Origin: Laccaria trichodermophora
Lineage: Eukaryota; Basidiomycota; Agaricomycetes; Agaricales; Hydnangiaceae
Assembly (NCBI GenBank): GCA_018417955.1
Contig: JACTVC010000036.1
Coordinates: forward strand, 1 to 64,000
DNA length: 64,000 nucleotides
Direction: 5' to 3'
The notes below the pieces were generated by a model. The model saw only the letters and a program-made list of their open reading frames with translations, was not told the DNA's origin and ran no database searches. Below are positions 22,101-31,246 of this stretch, in pieces (position 1 is the first letter of the stretch; every line of letters starts with the position of its first letter). Position numbers and translations under genes: made by a program.

Positions 22101-23754
22101 AACTCACAGTCATATGCCTCAATTCCAGACTCTTGAGCTTCTCTGTAAAAACAAAGTAAAAATAAATTTTTAACTGGTGGCATTATATAGCACTTACTTG
22201 AGAAATTCTACAACTGCATCAAACATTTCTAAAGGAGTAGCACTGTTTGATGTGGCCAAAAAATGAATGTTATACAGAAGATGGGCCATCTGGGGGGAAA
22301 GACCAGCAAGGGTGATTAGAAGCGAATTGTGCTTGTTCCACTTCTTTGAAATATTTCCTGAAGTGTCATCACAATAGAACCACAGTGGCACACTCAGAAC
22401 ATGACATCCTTGCACTATAACACGTAGGCAGTTGGGAGAAACAACTTCATAATTTATAATGACCAGATGTCCATTGTTATTTGTGTTTGCAATTCCTTGA
22501 AACTAAGTTTTAAATTGTGACACAATTATCAATAAGATATTACACACCTACAATCCTCTGAGGATTTTTAAGGTTATGATAGCTGTGCACAACCTGTAGC
22601 TCTGGGTAGGGTACAACAAATGAGGTGAGAGGCACCTCTTCACAGGAATTGGAGCAGTTGTCAATGAGAAGGCAGTCCTCTGTGGGATGAGGCATCAAAC
22701 ACTGAACCTTGGCATGAAGTTTTCTGTTGCGAATGAACCACAGAGAGGGTAATACAGCAACCATTTCATCATTGCCCACACCAAGTGCAACAAGTGCTGG
22801 CTCATTAACAAAATAATCCTTTCCCATATGACAAGCCATTGGCCCTGCAAGATCAGCATGAACATCATTCTTCCATTTTTCAGCTTGGCATGCTTCGGCA
22901 AGACATTCTTCAGAGTCTTCAGTAAATACTCAGATGTGTGGACGAATGAGAGGATTTGCAAATTCCTGTGAAAGCAAAGTTGAGTCATTGTTGAGCATAA
23001 GGAATAATAGCCAACTTACATCTGAAAGAATTTTCCCAAGATTCAAGACAGAGAATACATTCCCCATTTTCCCCATTTTTCTGGATGGATCTGTCCCACA
23101 ATATTTGAGAATATTGGAACAGTGAGATTTGACCTGGTGGACTGAAGGGAGATCCTTGACTCCACATTTTGATGCAAACCAGCAGGTAGCATTGAGTTCT
23201 GCCTCAGAGAATACAGAATGGGGAAACAATGTCATGATGTCAAGTAGTGCTTCCTTTGTGAGGGTTAGGATGAATTATGACATGAAACCAAGGATGTGCA
23301 CCTCTCAACTGCGCCAAGGCCACCAACCATCTTGTGACCCTTCATCACTCTCAAGCAACTGTTCTTCCATGACTGAAAGCTTGGGTTCTGTTTCACCCAA
23401 ACCATGCCCTTCAAATCCCTCAAGATCAAATGTATTGGAATCCTCTGCATCTGACATCAGAGAGTCAACATCTGCCACTGACTCAGTCTCTGATTCATTA
23501 TCACTCAGCAGCTGAGGCAAGTGGCTCCAGTCAAAATTGGGATCTCCCTCGTCTTCCTCATAATCTGAGTGTGTTGCAAGACTCAGACCCCAGACTTCAT
23601 TAAAATCATCATATATTTGGTCAGGATTATTGTCTGCAAGGCAAGGTCCTGGCACAGTTTGGAAGGGAGGGAAGTAGCCACTGTGCATCTGAGTTGATGG
23701 CTCAGCAGGCATGGGATTGGAAGATGGTTCCTGAGGTGGGCTCGACATATGCAT
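19176..23754 (-). pseudogene. Transposase-like gene of a large Agaricomycete family, interrupted by a MITE
   Basis: Conserved blocks in order on the minus strand: an acidic Ser-rich N-terminal region (23305-23754), a block with FANPLIRPH (about 22930), a block with WFIRNRKLHAKVQ (about 22730), a block with SVPLWFYCDDTSGN (about 22390), a block with GDNPMQSEFTSHIGLKG (about 22040), and a C-terminal block ending at 19176. I know these phrases from a family repeated in many mushroom genomes and usually annotated as transposase-like (CACTA/Plavaka-like assignment is my inference). Short GT-AG introns separate the blocks. The last conserved exon is split by the element at 19516-20194. Removing that element and one TA restores the frame, so the gene was coding when it was hit. 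Confidence 0.6.
19516..20194. mobile_element. Fold-back Tc1/mariner-type MITE, 679 bp, TA target site
   Basis: Two arms of about 330 bp form a near-perfect inverted repeat around a short loop near 19850. The ends are CAGTGACTAGG and CCTAGTCACTG, and each is flanked by TA (19514-19515 and 20195-20196), the target duplication typical of Tc1/mariner elements. There is no coding capacity. The two arms differ at only scattered positions, so the element is young or was recently gene-converted. Transcribed RNA would form a long hairpin. It sits inside a transposase-like exon (see 19176-23754). Confidence 0.93.
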
Positions 23755-24099
23755 GGGACTGGATGGTGGCTTGTTGCCACACCAACTGATTTCCTGTACA
23801 CATATAACATGGTCTCAGGAGTCTTCATGTCGAATAGCTTCAGACAGATACATCCATGTCATCTGTTCACATCCCAACATGCAAAGGAACTTGGTTCTGT
23901 CTTGAAGGAATGCTGGAGCTCTGAAAGTAAGAAGACATAGAAACAGTCAAACATAGAGTAGTTACACATTGGCCTTTGAAGAGACATTCTCATGGTGAAG
24001 TCTTGCTCTAGGGGATAGGACAGTCAGTTGAGGAGCTACGTCAAAAGAACTTAGACAGTGCTGAATCAGACAATGATGTCATTGTTGGGCATTGAGCTC

Positions 24100-24280
24100 A
24101 CAGAATTCAACAATTCATATTTCTAGCTAACTACTACATATATGCCAGTGACAGACTTGGGATATTTCACTAGCCTTGTTGGCCAGTGAAAAGTCAACAG
24201 CACTTTACTGGATTTTCACAGTTCATACCACTGGATTTCCGAAACATGTGATCCAGTGATTTTCCAGTGTCAGGCCATAT
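24100..24280. repeat. Degenerate CCAGTG/CACTGG cluster
   Basis: CCAGTGA, CACTGGATTT and TTTCCAGTG motifs recur in both orientations within about 170 bp. It is the same style of quasi-palindromic patch as the TCCAAC, CCATACC and GGAATTCC clusters elsewhere. It touches the 3' end of the copia remnant. Confidence 0.55.
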
Positions 24281-27011
24281 AGTGGTGTAATTGTTGTTGG
24301 TGACTTTTGTGCAATTCCAAGTTCTTCATAGAGGTTTCTGAGCCAGTAGGCTTCATGAGCAGCTTCTGATAAAGCAACATATTTAGCTTCAGTTGTTGAG
24401 AGAGCAGTAAATGTCTGTCTTTTAGAACACCATGTTATCACTCCCCCTGCTGCAATGAAGATGTAGCCAGCCATGGACTTGTAATCTTCTGTGTCAGCAT
24501 AGGCGGCATCAGCAAAACCATGGAAGAAACTGTGGAACAAGTTGTTTTCTTTGTTGCTTTGGGAGTTGGAATATGTTATTCCATGTGATTTTGTGCCTTT
24601 GAAATATCATAGGATATGTTTTAATGCCATGACATGTTGAATTGTGGGTTGGCAGTGTAAGAGGCAAGACAGTTGATGGCAAAAGCAATATCTGGTTGGG
24701 TGGCATTGGTGAGGAATTGTAGCTCACCTAAACATGTGCAAAGTAGTTACTTTGGCTACCTTCATTTCCTTCTGGATTTGGTAAAATTTTGACTTTTGGA
24801 TCCAGTGGCATTGAGACAGGGTTATAATCTGTCATATTTTCATGTTGGAGAATAGTCTCAATGTACTGCTGTTGGGAAATTGTGATGGAGTTCCCAGTAT
24901 GAGAGATTTCAATGCCAATGATTTTCTTTGGCTCTCCCAGATCAGTTACCTCCTTCATTTTCTGCATCAAGTTGTCACCCAATGCAAATAGAAGAAGGTC
25001 ATCAACCCAAACAGTGATGATGGAGATTTTATCTCCATCCCATCGTATGTAGATGCAAGGATCCAAATAAAGTCTTGTATATCCAAGCTCAAAGAGCTTG
25101 GTGTCCAACTTGTGGTTCCATTCATGACCTGATTGTTTCAAGCCATAGATGGTTTTGACAAGTTCACAAAGTGCTGTCATTGTACCCCTCTGGTTGTTTC
25201 ATGTAGACCTTCTCCTTCAAAATGCCACTAAGGTAAGCACCTTTGATGTCCATCTGTTGTATCTTGTATTTATTCTTGACTGTTAGAGAAAGAACAGCAC
25301 AGAGTGTTTCCATGTGTGCAACAGGTGAAAATGTTTTGACATAGTCATAACCTTTGGGCACATCCTTTTGCTACCAATTGTGCTTTGTATTTGGTAATTT
25401 TACCAAGTTGGTCATGTTTTTTGATGTAGACCCATTTGTTGGCAATAAGTATGGCATTGGGAGGTGGGTCAATTAGTTTCCAAGTTCCCATTTGTAGAAG
25501 TTGTTTATGTTTGATATACATAACATGTTGCCATTCTGACCAGTCATAAGAGGCCTTGGCTTCTTTGAGACTGTTGTGCTCATCTCCTGCCATAATGGCA
25601 TAAATTTCATCATTGTCATTTTCAATGATAAGATTCCCCTGCTTGTTGAGTTCATCAGGGTAGGCTTTATTCAGAGCTCAGTAGTCGACATGTTTCCCTC
25701 TTGTCCTTCATTGGAACAGTTCTTCCTCAGTAGTACATTTCCCATTTTCATTTGGTTCATCTGTAGATTGTACAGGTGGTGTCTTCTCCCCTTCAGGTGT
25801 TGTATTGATTTTGATGTCATCTATGGGAGGAGGGGTCGTGTTTTGGGTGAGGAAACAGAAATTTCTTGAGGATAGAATTTTGCAGGTGGCTGCATTGTAA
25901 TAAAGAACAGAATTAGAACCATCTTCATAGCCAACATAGGTGTGTCATGTCAATTTGGTCTGAATTTTGGCTGTTCAGCTTTTCCTTGATGTAGGATCCA
26001 GACTGGTGCCCCAAATTCACCAAGATGAGAGACATTTGGCCTATTATTATGCCAAATTTCATAAGGTGTGTGTTTGCCAAGGGGTGAAGTGAAAGCTTGA
26101 TTTCTTAGGTAGGCAGCGTGAGCTACAGCTTGTTCCCAAAGAAATTCTGGAAGGCCATGAGCATTGATCATTGCACATGCAAGCTCTACCAGTGTTCAGT
26201 TCATGCATTCAGCATCTCCATTTTGGGATGGAAAATAGGGAGCTATAGTTTGAATTTTGATTCCCTGTTGTGCACACCAGTCCCAAAGGTCTTGGTTTAC
26301 AAATGCTTTCCCCCAGTCAAAGCATAGTGCTTTTGGTTTTCTCCTAAGAGTTTTAAGGTGTGTAACATAATTTTTAATGCTTTGAACAGCCTGATCCTTT
26401 GCTTTGATGAAGTCTAGGGAAGTGAATCGTCCACGATCATCAACGAAAATGATGTAGTATTGGTTTCCGTTGATGAAGGAAATATGGTACTTTCCCCACA
26501 TGTCAATATGTGTAAGTTCCCCAGGTTCAGTCTTTCGTTCAGAAGATTCCTTGAATGGTTCAACAGTTTGATTTGCCTCTGTACAAGGGATACAGTCTGG
26601 CTTGGCTGTCCAAGTGTCAACGTTGAGGCCATTGACAAGATTGAGATCTAGTAATTTTTGTAGACCTGAATAACTGATATGGCCAAATTGTTTGTGCCAT
26701 GTTTCCCAACTTTGAGCTGGTTCAAAGGTGAGGAATACGGTCCCACAAGAATATCTTCGGCTATCACCAATCGGAGTTCCAATCAAAACAAATTTCTCCC
26801 TCCTCTCATCCACAAGACCCCACTTTTTGCCCTCCTCAAGAAAAACAAGATCAAAATCATACCTGAAACCCTCTTGCTTGGAGGAGTTCGACCAGCAGTA
26901 GTTCTCCATCGCATGTTTCCTGTTGGATGAGTGAGAACTTGTGATGGATGGTGAGTTTTTGGAGTGGATGATGCTTTTGTGCCCTAACAAACATCTCCAA
27001 TAGAACTGCAT
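24223..27011 (-). pseudogene. Ty1/copia pol remnant
   Basis: In minus-strand order: a GAG-pre-integrase-like part with HKQFGH (about 26690), an integrase core with HIDMWG and QNGDAECMN, the next integrase segment at 25950-26171, RT pieces (NKWVYIKKH near 25430; MDIKGAYLSG near 25240; VWVDDLLLFA near 25005), and a copia RNase H with KYVALSEAAHEAYWLR (about 24380). The order IN-RT-RNase H identifies Ty1/copia. The reading frame is broken many times. The integrase acidic context is altered (FDWGKAF), and an Arg-to-Cys change appears in the QNG...MN motif. Gag and LTRs are not recognised. Its right end (26740-27011) recurs at 39620-39922, upstream of the intact eL8 gene. Confidence 0.88.
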
Positions 27012-27119
27012 GGAAAGTAATTGAGACTTGTTCTTGGCTGAGCCATTGAGCTATGAAGCCTACTACTTTACTTTTGCTGGGTTGTGCATACTCCTACAAG
27101 TGTGCACGACATTAGAGCT

Positions 27120-27772
27120 CTGAAGCGCGATGGTTTTCTTCTCTTTTGAAGAACATTGCTCACTTCATCTCAATGACCAGCCTAAAGCCAAATCCGGAAC
27201 TGGCAAGAAGCCCGCTGCGGCCCCCTTTGGTGTGAGCAAGACCACCAAGGTGAAGAAGAACCCTTTGTTCGAGGCGAATGCCAAGAACTTTGGCATCGGT
27301 ACGTTGTCGTTCTGTCATCTCTCTTTTGGTATTCTCGAAACTCAGCTTGGACCACACACAGGCCAGGACATCCAACCTCAAACCGACCTCACCCGTTTTG
27401 TCAAATGGCCTGAATACGTCCGCCTCCAAAGGCAAAAGGTCATTCTGCACCAATGTCTCAAAATCCCACCCACTATTGCCCAGTTCTCGCATACCCTGGA
27501 TAAGAACACTGCCACCCAATTGTTCAAGCTGTTGAACAAGTACTGCCCCGAGTCCAAGCAGGAGAAGAAGGCCCATTTGACTGCTGCTGCTGCATCTGCT
27601 GCTGAGGAGAAGGAGAAGGATGCAAAGGTCTGTTCATTCCCTCCCTTTCATTTGCTACTCAACCTCTGACATTATTATGAGCAGGATTCCAAGAAACCTC
27701 TCTTCATCAAATACAGCCTCAACCACATTGTCGCCCTCATTGAAGCCAAGAAAGCCACGACTCGTTTAGGAA
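27120..27772 (+). pseudogene. Broken copy of ribosomal protein eL8 (RPL7A), 5' part
   Basis: This aligns along its length with the eL8 gene at 40006-41041, including introns 1 and 2 at the same positions, so it is a DNA duplication and not a retrocopy. The homology stops in exon 3 at about 27768, right after the EAKKA codons. Most differences are C-to-T or G-to-A at CpG sites. Several replace conserved arginines by Cys or His (HQCLK, KYCPE, KKAHL). The homology begins further left, at about 26740, in copia-derived sequence. Confidence 0.92.
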
Positions 27773-27889
27773 GGTGGCTGTGAGGGTGGGTTGTATAGAA
27801 TAAATGTTGCTAGAATTTTAACCACCATATGGCGTAGCGGAAATATTGCTGCTGGGACTTCACGTGACATTTCCCGAGGCTAGAGTTCA

Positions 27890-28395
27890 ATCCTTATCAC
27901 TTGAGACAGCGACTAATATGTAGGGCTACATATGTACAAACATATGCTCTCAAAACTGTGGAATACGCTGAAATCTCTTTTGTCCTGGTATATTTACTCT
28001 CAATTTCTAAGTTCGGTGATAGATTTGTACGTCTACCATATGCATACAACAAACTTACAATTAAATAAGGGATCAGATCCTAAAAATGAACAAATAAATA
28101 TGATCTGAGTTCATATTTAGAATATGCTAAAATCTTGGCCCAGGAAGTTCAGCAAATTCTCAATATGAATTTAGATCATATTTATTCAATCATTTTTTGG
28201 ATCTGATCCGTTTTTTTATTGTAAGTTTATTTTATGCATATGTTGGATATACACTTCCATCACCAAACTTAGAAAATGAGAGCAAATATGTTAGGGGAAC
28301 ACTGGTTTTGGTGTATTCTCCAGTTTTTAGTGCCTATGTTTACATCTATGTGGCCCTTCATATCCGTTGCTGCCTGAAGTGTATGCATCCACTTA
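27890..28395. mobile_element. Degenerate fold-back element inside the eL8 pseudogene
   Basis: The left arm (about 27890-28140) and right arm (about 28145-28395) are inverted copies with clear but imperfect identity. Shared blocks include ATGATCTG, ACTTACAAT, ATATGCATA and TCTAAGTT. It lies in the gap between the 5' and 3' parts of the eL8 pseudogene. The outer termini are too eroded to name a target duplication. A weak pol III A-box/B-box-like pair (about 27832 and 27889) just left of it hints at a tRNA-derived SINE, but this is not convincing. Confidence 0.6.
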
Positions 28396-28424
28396 TTGTT
28401 TTATATATTATAATAACAACAACA

Positions 28425-28700
28425 AATATTGGAATTCATTGGAATCTCTCGGAATCTGTTGGAATTTGACTGGAATATACTTTCCATTGGAATTCCATGG
28501 AATCTGGTTGGAATTCCAATGGATTCCAATGGAAACTGTTCTGGGAGGCTCCCGGATTCTGACCATTTCCACCAGATTCTGTCAGATTCCATTGGAATTT
28601 CCATAGAATTGGAAACCAGAATGGCTGAGGCTCCAGCCAACTAGTTTCTGTCAATTCCATGGAATTCTGACATTCCACTTGGAATCCACCGGATTCTGCC
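28425..28700. repeat. GGAATTCC/TTCCATGGAA palindromic cluster
   Basis: Nearly every 8-12 bp carries GGAATTCCA, TTCCATTGG or GGAATCTG in one or the other orientation. It forms a 275-bp quasi-palindromic patch similar in style to the TCCAAC and CCATACC families. Confidence 0.75.
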
Positions 28701-28711
28701 AGAACTCATGG

Positions 28712-28985
28712 GGGATGGTAAAGACCTCGTGGGGTGGTGGACTTCATGGCAATAAGTCTACCCAGATGCTTAGGAAGCGTGCCAAGGCTGCTGGGCAGAG
28801 TACAACTGCTGCTTCGCTTGGGAGGCTCTGAGCATTTCATGGGAGACGTTTGGAGCAGGGTCCCTTGGAACCTTTTGAGTGGTTTGGGAGTCTGGTGTAT
28901 ATGCACACTTCCAGCTTATGTTTATGCACAAATTTATTGTCATGTTCATATGCATTATGTGGTTCTTGATGTTGCGTTATGCAGT
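28712..28985 (+). pseudogene. eL8 (RPL7A) pseudogene, 3' part
   Basis: Matches the last exon of the eL8 gene ([16 protein letters not shown] region, then the stop) and some of its 3' flank. Together with 27120-27772 it is one broken copy that lacks most of exon 3 and intron 3 and has 940 bp of foreign repeats in the gap. Confidence 0.88.
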
Positions 28986-29797
28986 GTATGTAGTCCAGAA
29001 TGCCTCATCTCTGAGTGCTTTTATCATGTCTCCGGTTTTTCGTTGCTGGTTTGAAGCCGCAACTCTCTTGCAGCTCCCTCTCTTGTGCTTACCTTACCAT
29101 CATAATCCCTGCTTTTCCCAATACTTGTACTATCAGTGACCAGGAGGTTGATATGCTTCAGGAGTTTGAAATCCCCAATTTCCTCTCTTAATTTTGACAC
29201 AGGCTTTCTGGTATTTATTTCTGGACTAATTATGACTCTTACAAATATGAATATCAACCTTTTTTGTGCAACAACCAAGTCTGATGAGCTCAGGATTTTT
29301 AAAGGTGGTTTTTGGCACATCAAAACCATGATGTATGCAAATGATTTTCAAGATCTAATCCAATCCTTTGCATTAGGCTATCTAAAAATTTATAAGCATG
29401 TACTAGTAAACAACATGACTTCAAATACAAAAAATTGAGCAGAAAGGTGAAGAACTATGCTTATAATCCAATGAATTTCGATTCTTTGTCTGCTGAGCGT
29501 GACAGACGTGATTTTGGGCTGCGTGGTTTTGAACCCTGACAGTCGCATCACCTATCAAAATTCTGACAGTTGGATGTGACTTGGACATGACAGCCATTTC
29601 AATCTCCCGAAACAATCGACTTCGACAACCGGTAAGCCTCTGTCAGCTTCCACCACTGTTCAATAAAAAAACTAAAAATATGTTCATGTTCATGAGATAC
29701 ACATTCACCACCACACAAAATTTGGAGGCCTGGAGTGTAGCGGTTGTGGCATAATTCAGCCAAAGGTCAAATCATTTCAAACTCCTGGTCACTGATA
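28986..29797. other. Non-coding, no gene recognised
   Basis: AT-rich sequence with only short frames. I find no conserved domain or clear repeat here. Confidence 0.5.
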
Positions 29798-30176
29798 CAG
29801 TGATTGTACTGTACCAATTCAATCAATTCGTCGGTCACGCATCACAAGGGGTCCAAAATCGACGAATTCTGGTGAAGTCACAGGTCACAGGAGCTAGTGA
29901 CGAAACCCCTAAATAGGTCCGGAAATGCGAAAAAGTGCCTTTTTGAGATAAAATTCGGCTTTTTCGTGTCTAGTGCCACTTGTAACAGACTCTATTTCAA
30001 TTTTTCTTTTCAACAGAAAAACAGGCCACCTGCCCCTACAGCTCGACGAAATTTTTGGTGGGTCACACCTCCCTCAGCGACACGATGAAACAAAAATTTT
30101 GGCGCACAGGTCACAGGTCACAAGGTGCGACGAATTGATTGAATTAGTACAGTATCCCCGTGGTGTATTGGCCCTG
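29798..30176. mobile_element. MITE with ~28-bp inner inverted repeats and TA target site
   Basis: An inverted repeat TACTGTAC(C/T)AATTCAATC plus the following AATTCGTCG is present at about 29807-29834 and in reverse at about 30129-30155. Both outer ends begin CAG and are flanked by TA (29796-29797 and 30177-30178). The outermost 10-23 bp differ between ends because the left end looks internally deleted. The 379-bp interior has no coding capacity and carries repeated GTCACAGG motifs. Probably a Tc1/mariner-like non-autonomous element unrelated in sequence to the 19.5-kb MITE. Confidence 0.7.
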
Positions 30177-30422
30177 TAACCAGTCAATTTTTTGACACAA
30201 AGGCAAGGACGTGTTCCTCAAGTAGAACACAGTTCAAAACATGCTAAATATGAGGTATAAATACATGGCACTGCAGGTCTGAAAAAAAAAAAGACTATTT
30301 TAGTTTGGAAAGTTTCTCTTCAAAACTTGGTGTGATGCATGACATCATGCCCACTTCTCTTCATTCAAACCCCTTTGTGATGCATGACGTGAAGAATCAA
30401 GGGGGCCCCGGGAGTTTATAAA

Positions 30423-30917
30423 TTACCTGGGGTCAGTTTTTTTTTTAAGAGTTTGAGTACCTCCCCCCCCATCTTCAAATATGTTATTCCAGGAAAAACA
30501 TAGCAATTTTTGCTCATTTCTACATGTGAATCGACAATTCTGTACTAGTAAGACTCTGAGAGATATTCTACGCCATGCGTGCATGTTTTCATGTGCGGGC
30601 GTGATCCTCACAGCGCCACTCCTTTGGTGCAAGCTCAAATTTCCCTTAGGCCCTGTCTCTGGTGATTGGGCCTGATTGGAGGAGTTGCTTAAGCCTTTCC
30701 ATGCCGCTGCCAGTGATGATGTGGGGATTTTCTTCACTCCAATCTGGAACAATGTCCGTGTCCTTCCTTCCTCTTTCTTTGCTTCACGCGCTTTCATGCA
30801 GGGCTTTTTTCCTTGGTGCTGAACGATCCCCACTGGTCCCACTGTTCCAACCTGCACATCTTCATCACACTCAGGGCATTTCACAGTTGTCGACACATCA
30901 TATTTGATCTTCTCCAA
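30423..30917 (-). pseudogene. Zinc-finger-like N-terminal fragment of a mobile-element protein
   Basis: The first ~65 codons contain CPECDEDVQVG, then a His and Cys (QHQGKKPC), followed by a Lys/Arg-rich helix and TLFQIGVKK. This layout resembles the short Cys/His N-terminal modules of several mushroom transposon-associated proteins. The remainder to 30423 is low-quality sequence and probably not coding. 30177-30422 and 30918-31246 hold nothing recognisable except a direct repeat TGTGATGCATGAC near 30330 and 30372. Confidence 0.4.
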
Positions 30918-31246
30918 CTTCTCTTTATTCTAGGTAGAATAATCAACTGTATTTGAGACTATAGAGGACTTAAACATCATACAACTGACCTTTCCTTATG
31001 CCATGGTTGCCGTTCATAAGCTGTATGAAAAAAATGAGAAGAGATGAACCAAAAACCAAAAAAAAAGATCCATTCTTCACCCAAACAGTGCTTTGAATAT
31101 CCTTAATTAGTTGTCTAAGATGTCTGAAGTTTGTGGATGTGATGCGCCGTTGTTAGGTGCTGTTAAAAATAGATTTCAGAAGGATTACTACTAAATTTTT
31201 TTAAGCACTCTGAGAGAGCCCCCCCCCTCTACCTTGGGTGACGGCT

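Noticed and set aside
27822..27905. tRNA-derived SINE head with A and B boxes
   Set aside because: Box-like motifs are present but the T stem does not pair well, and the right half overlaps the arm of a fold-back element.
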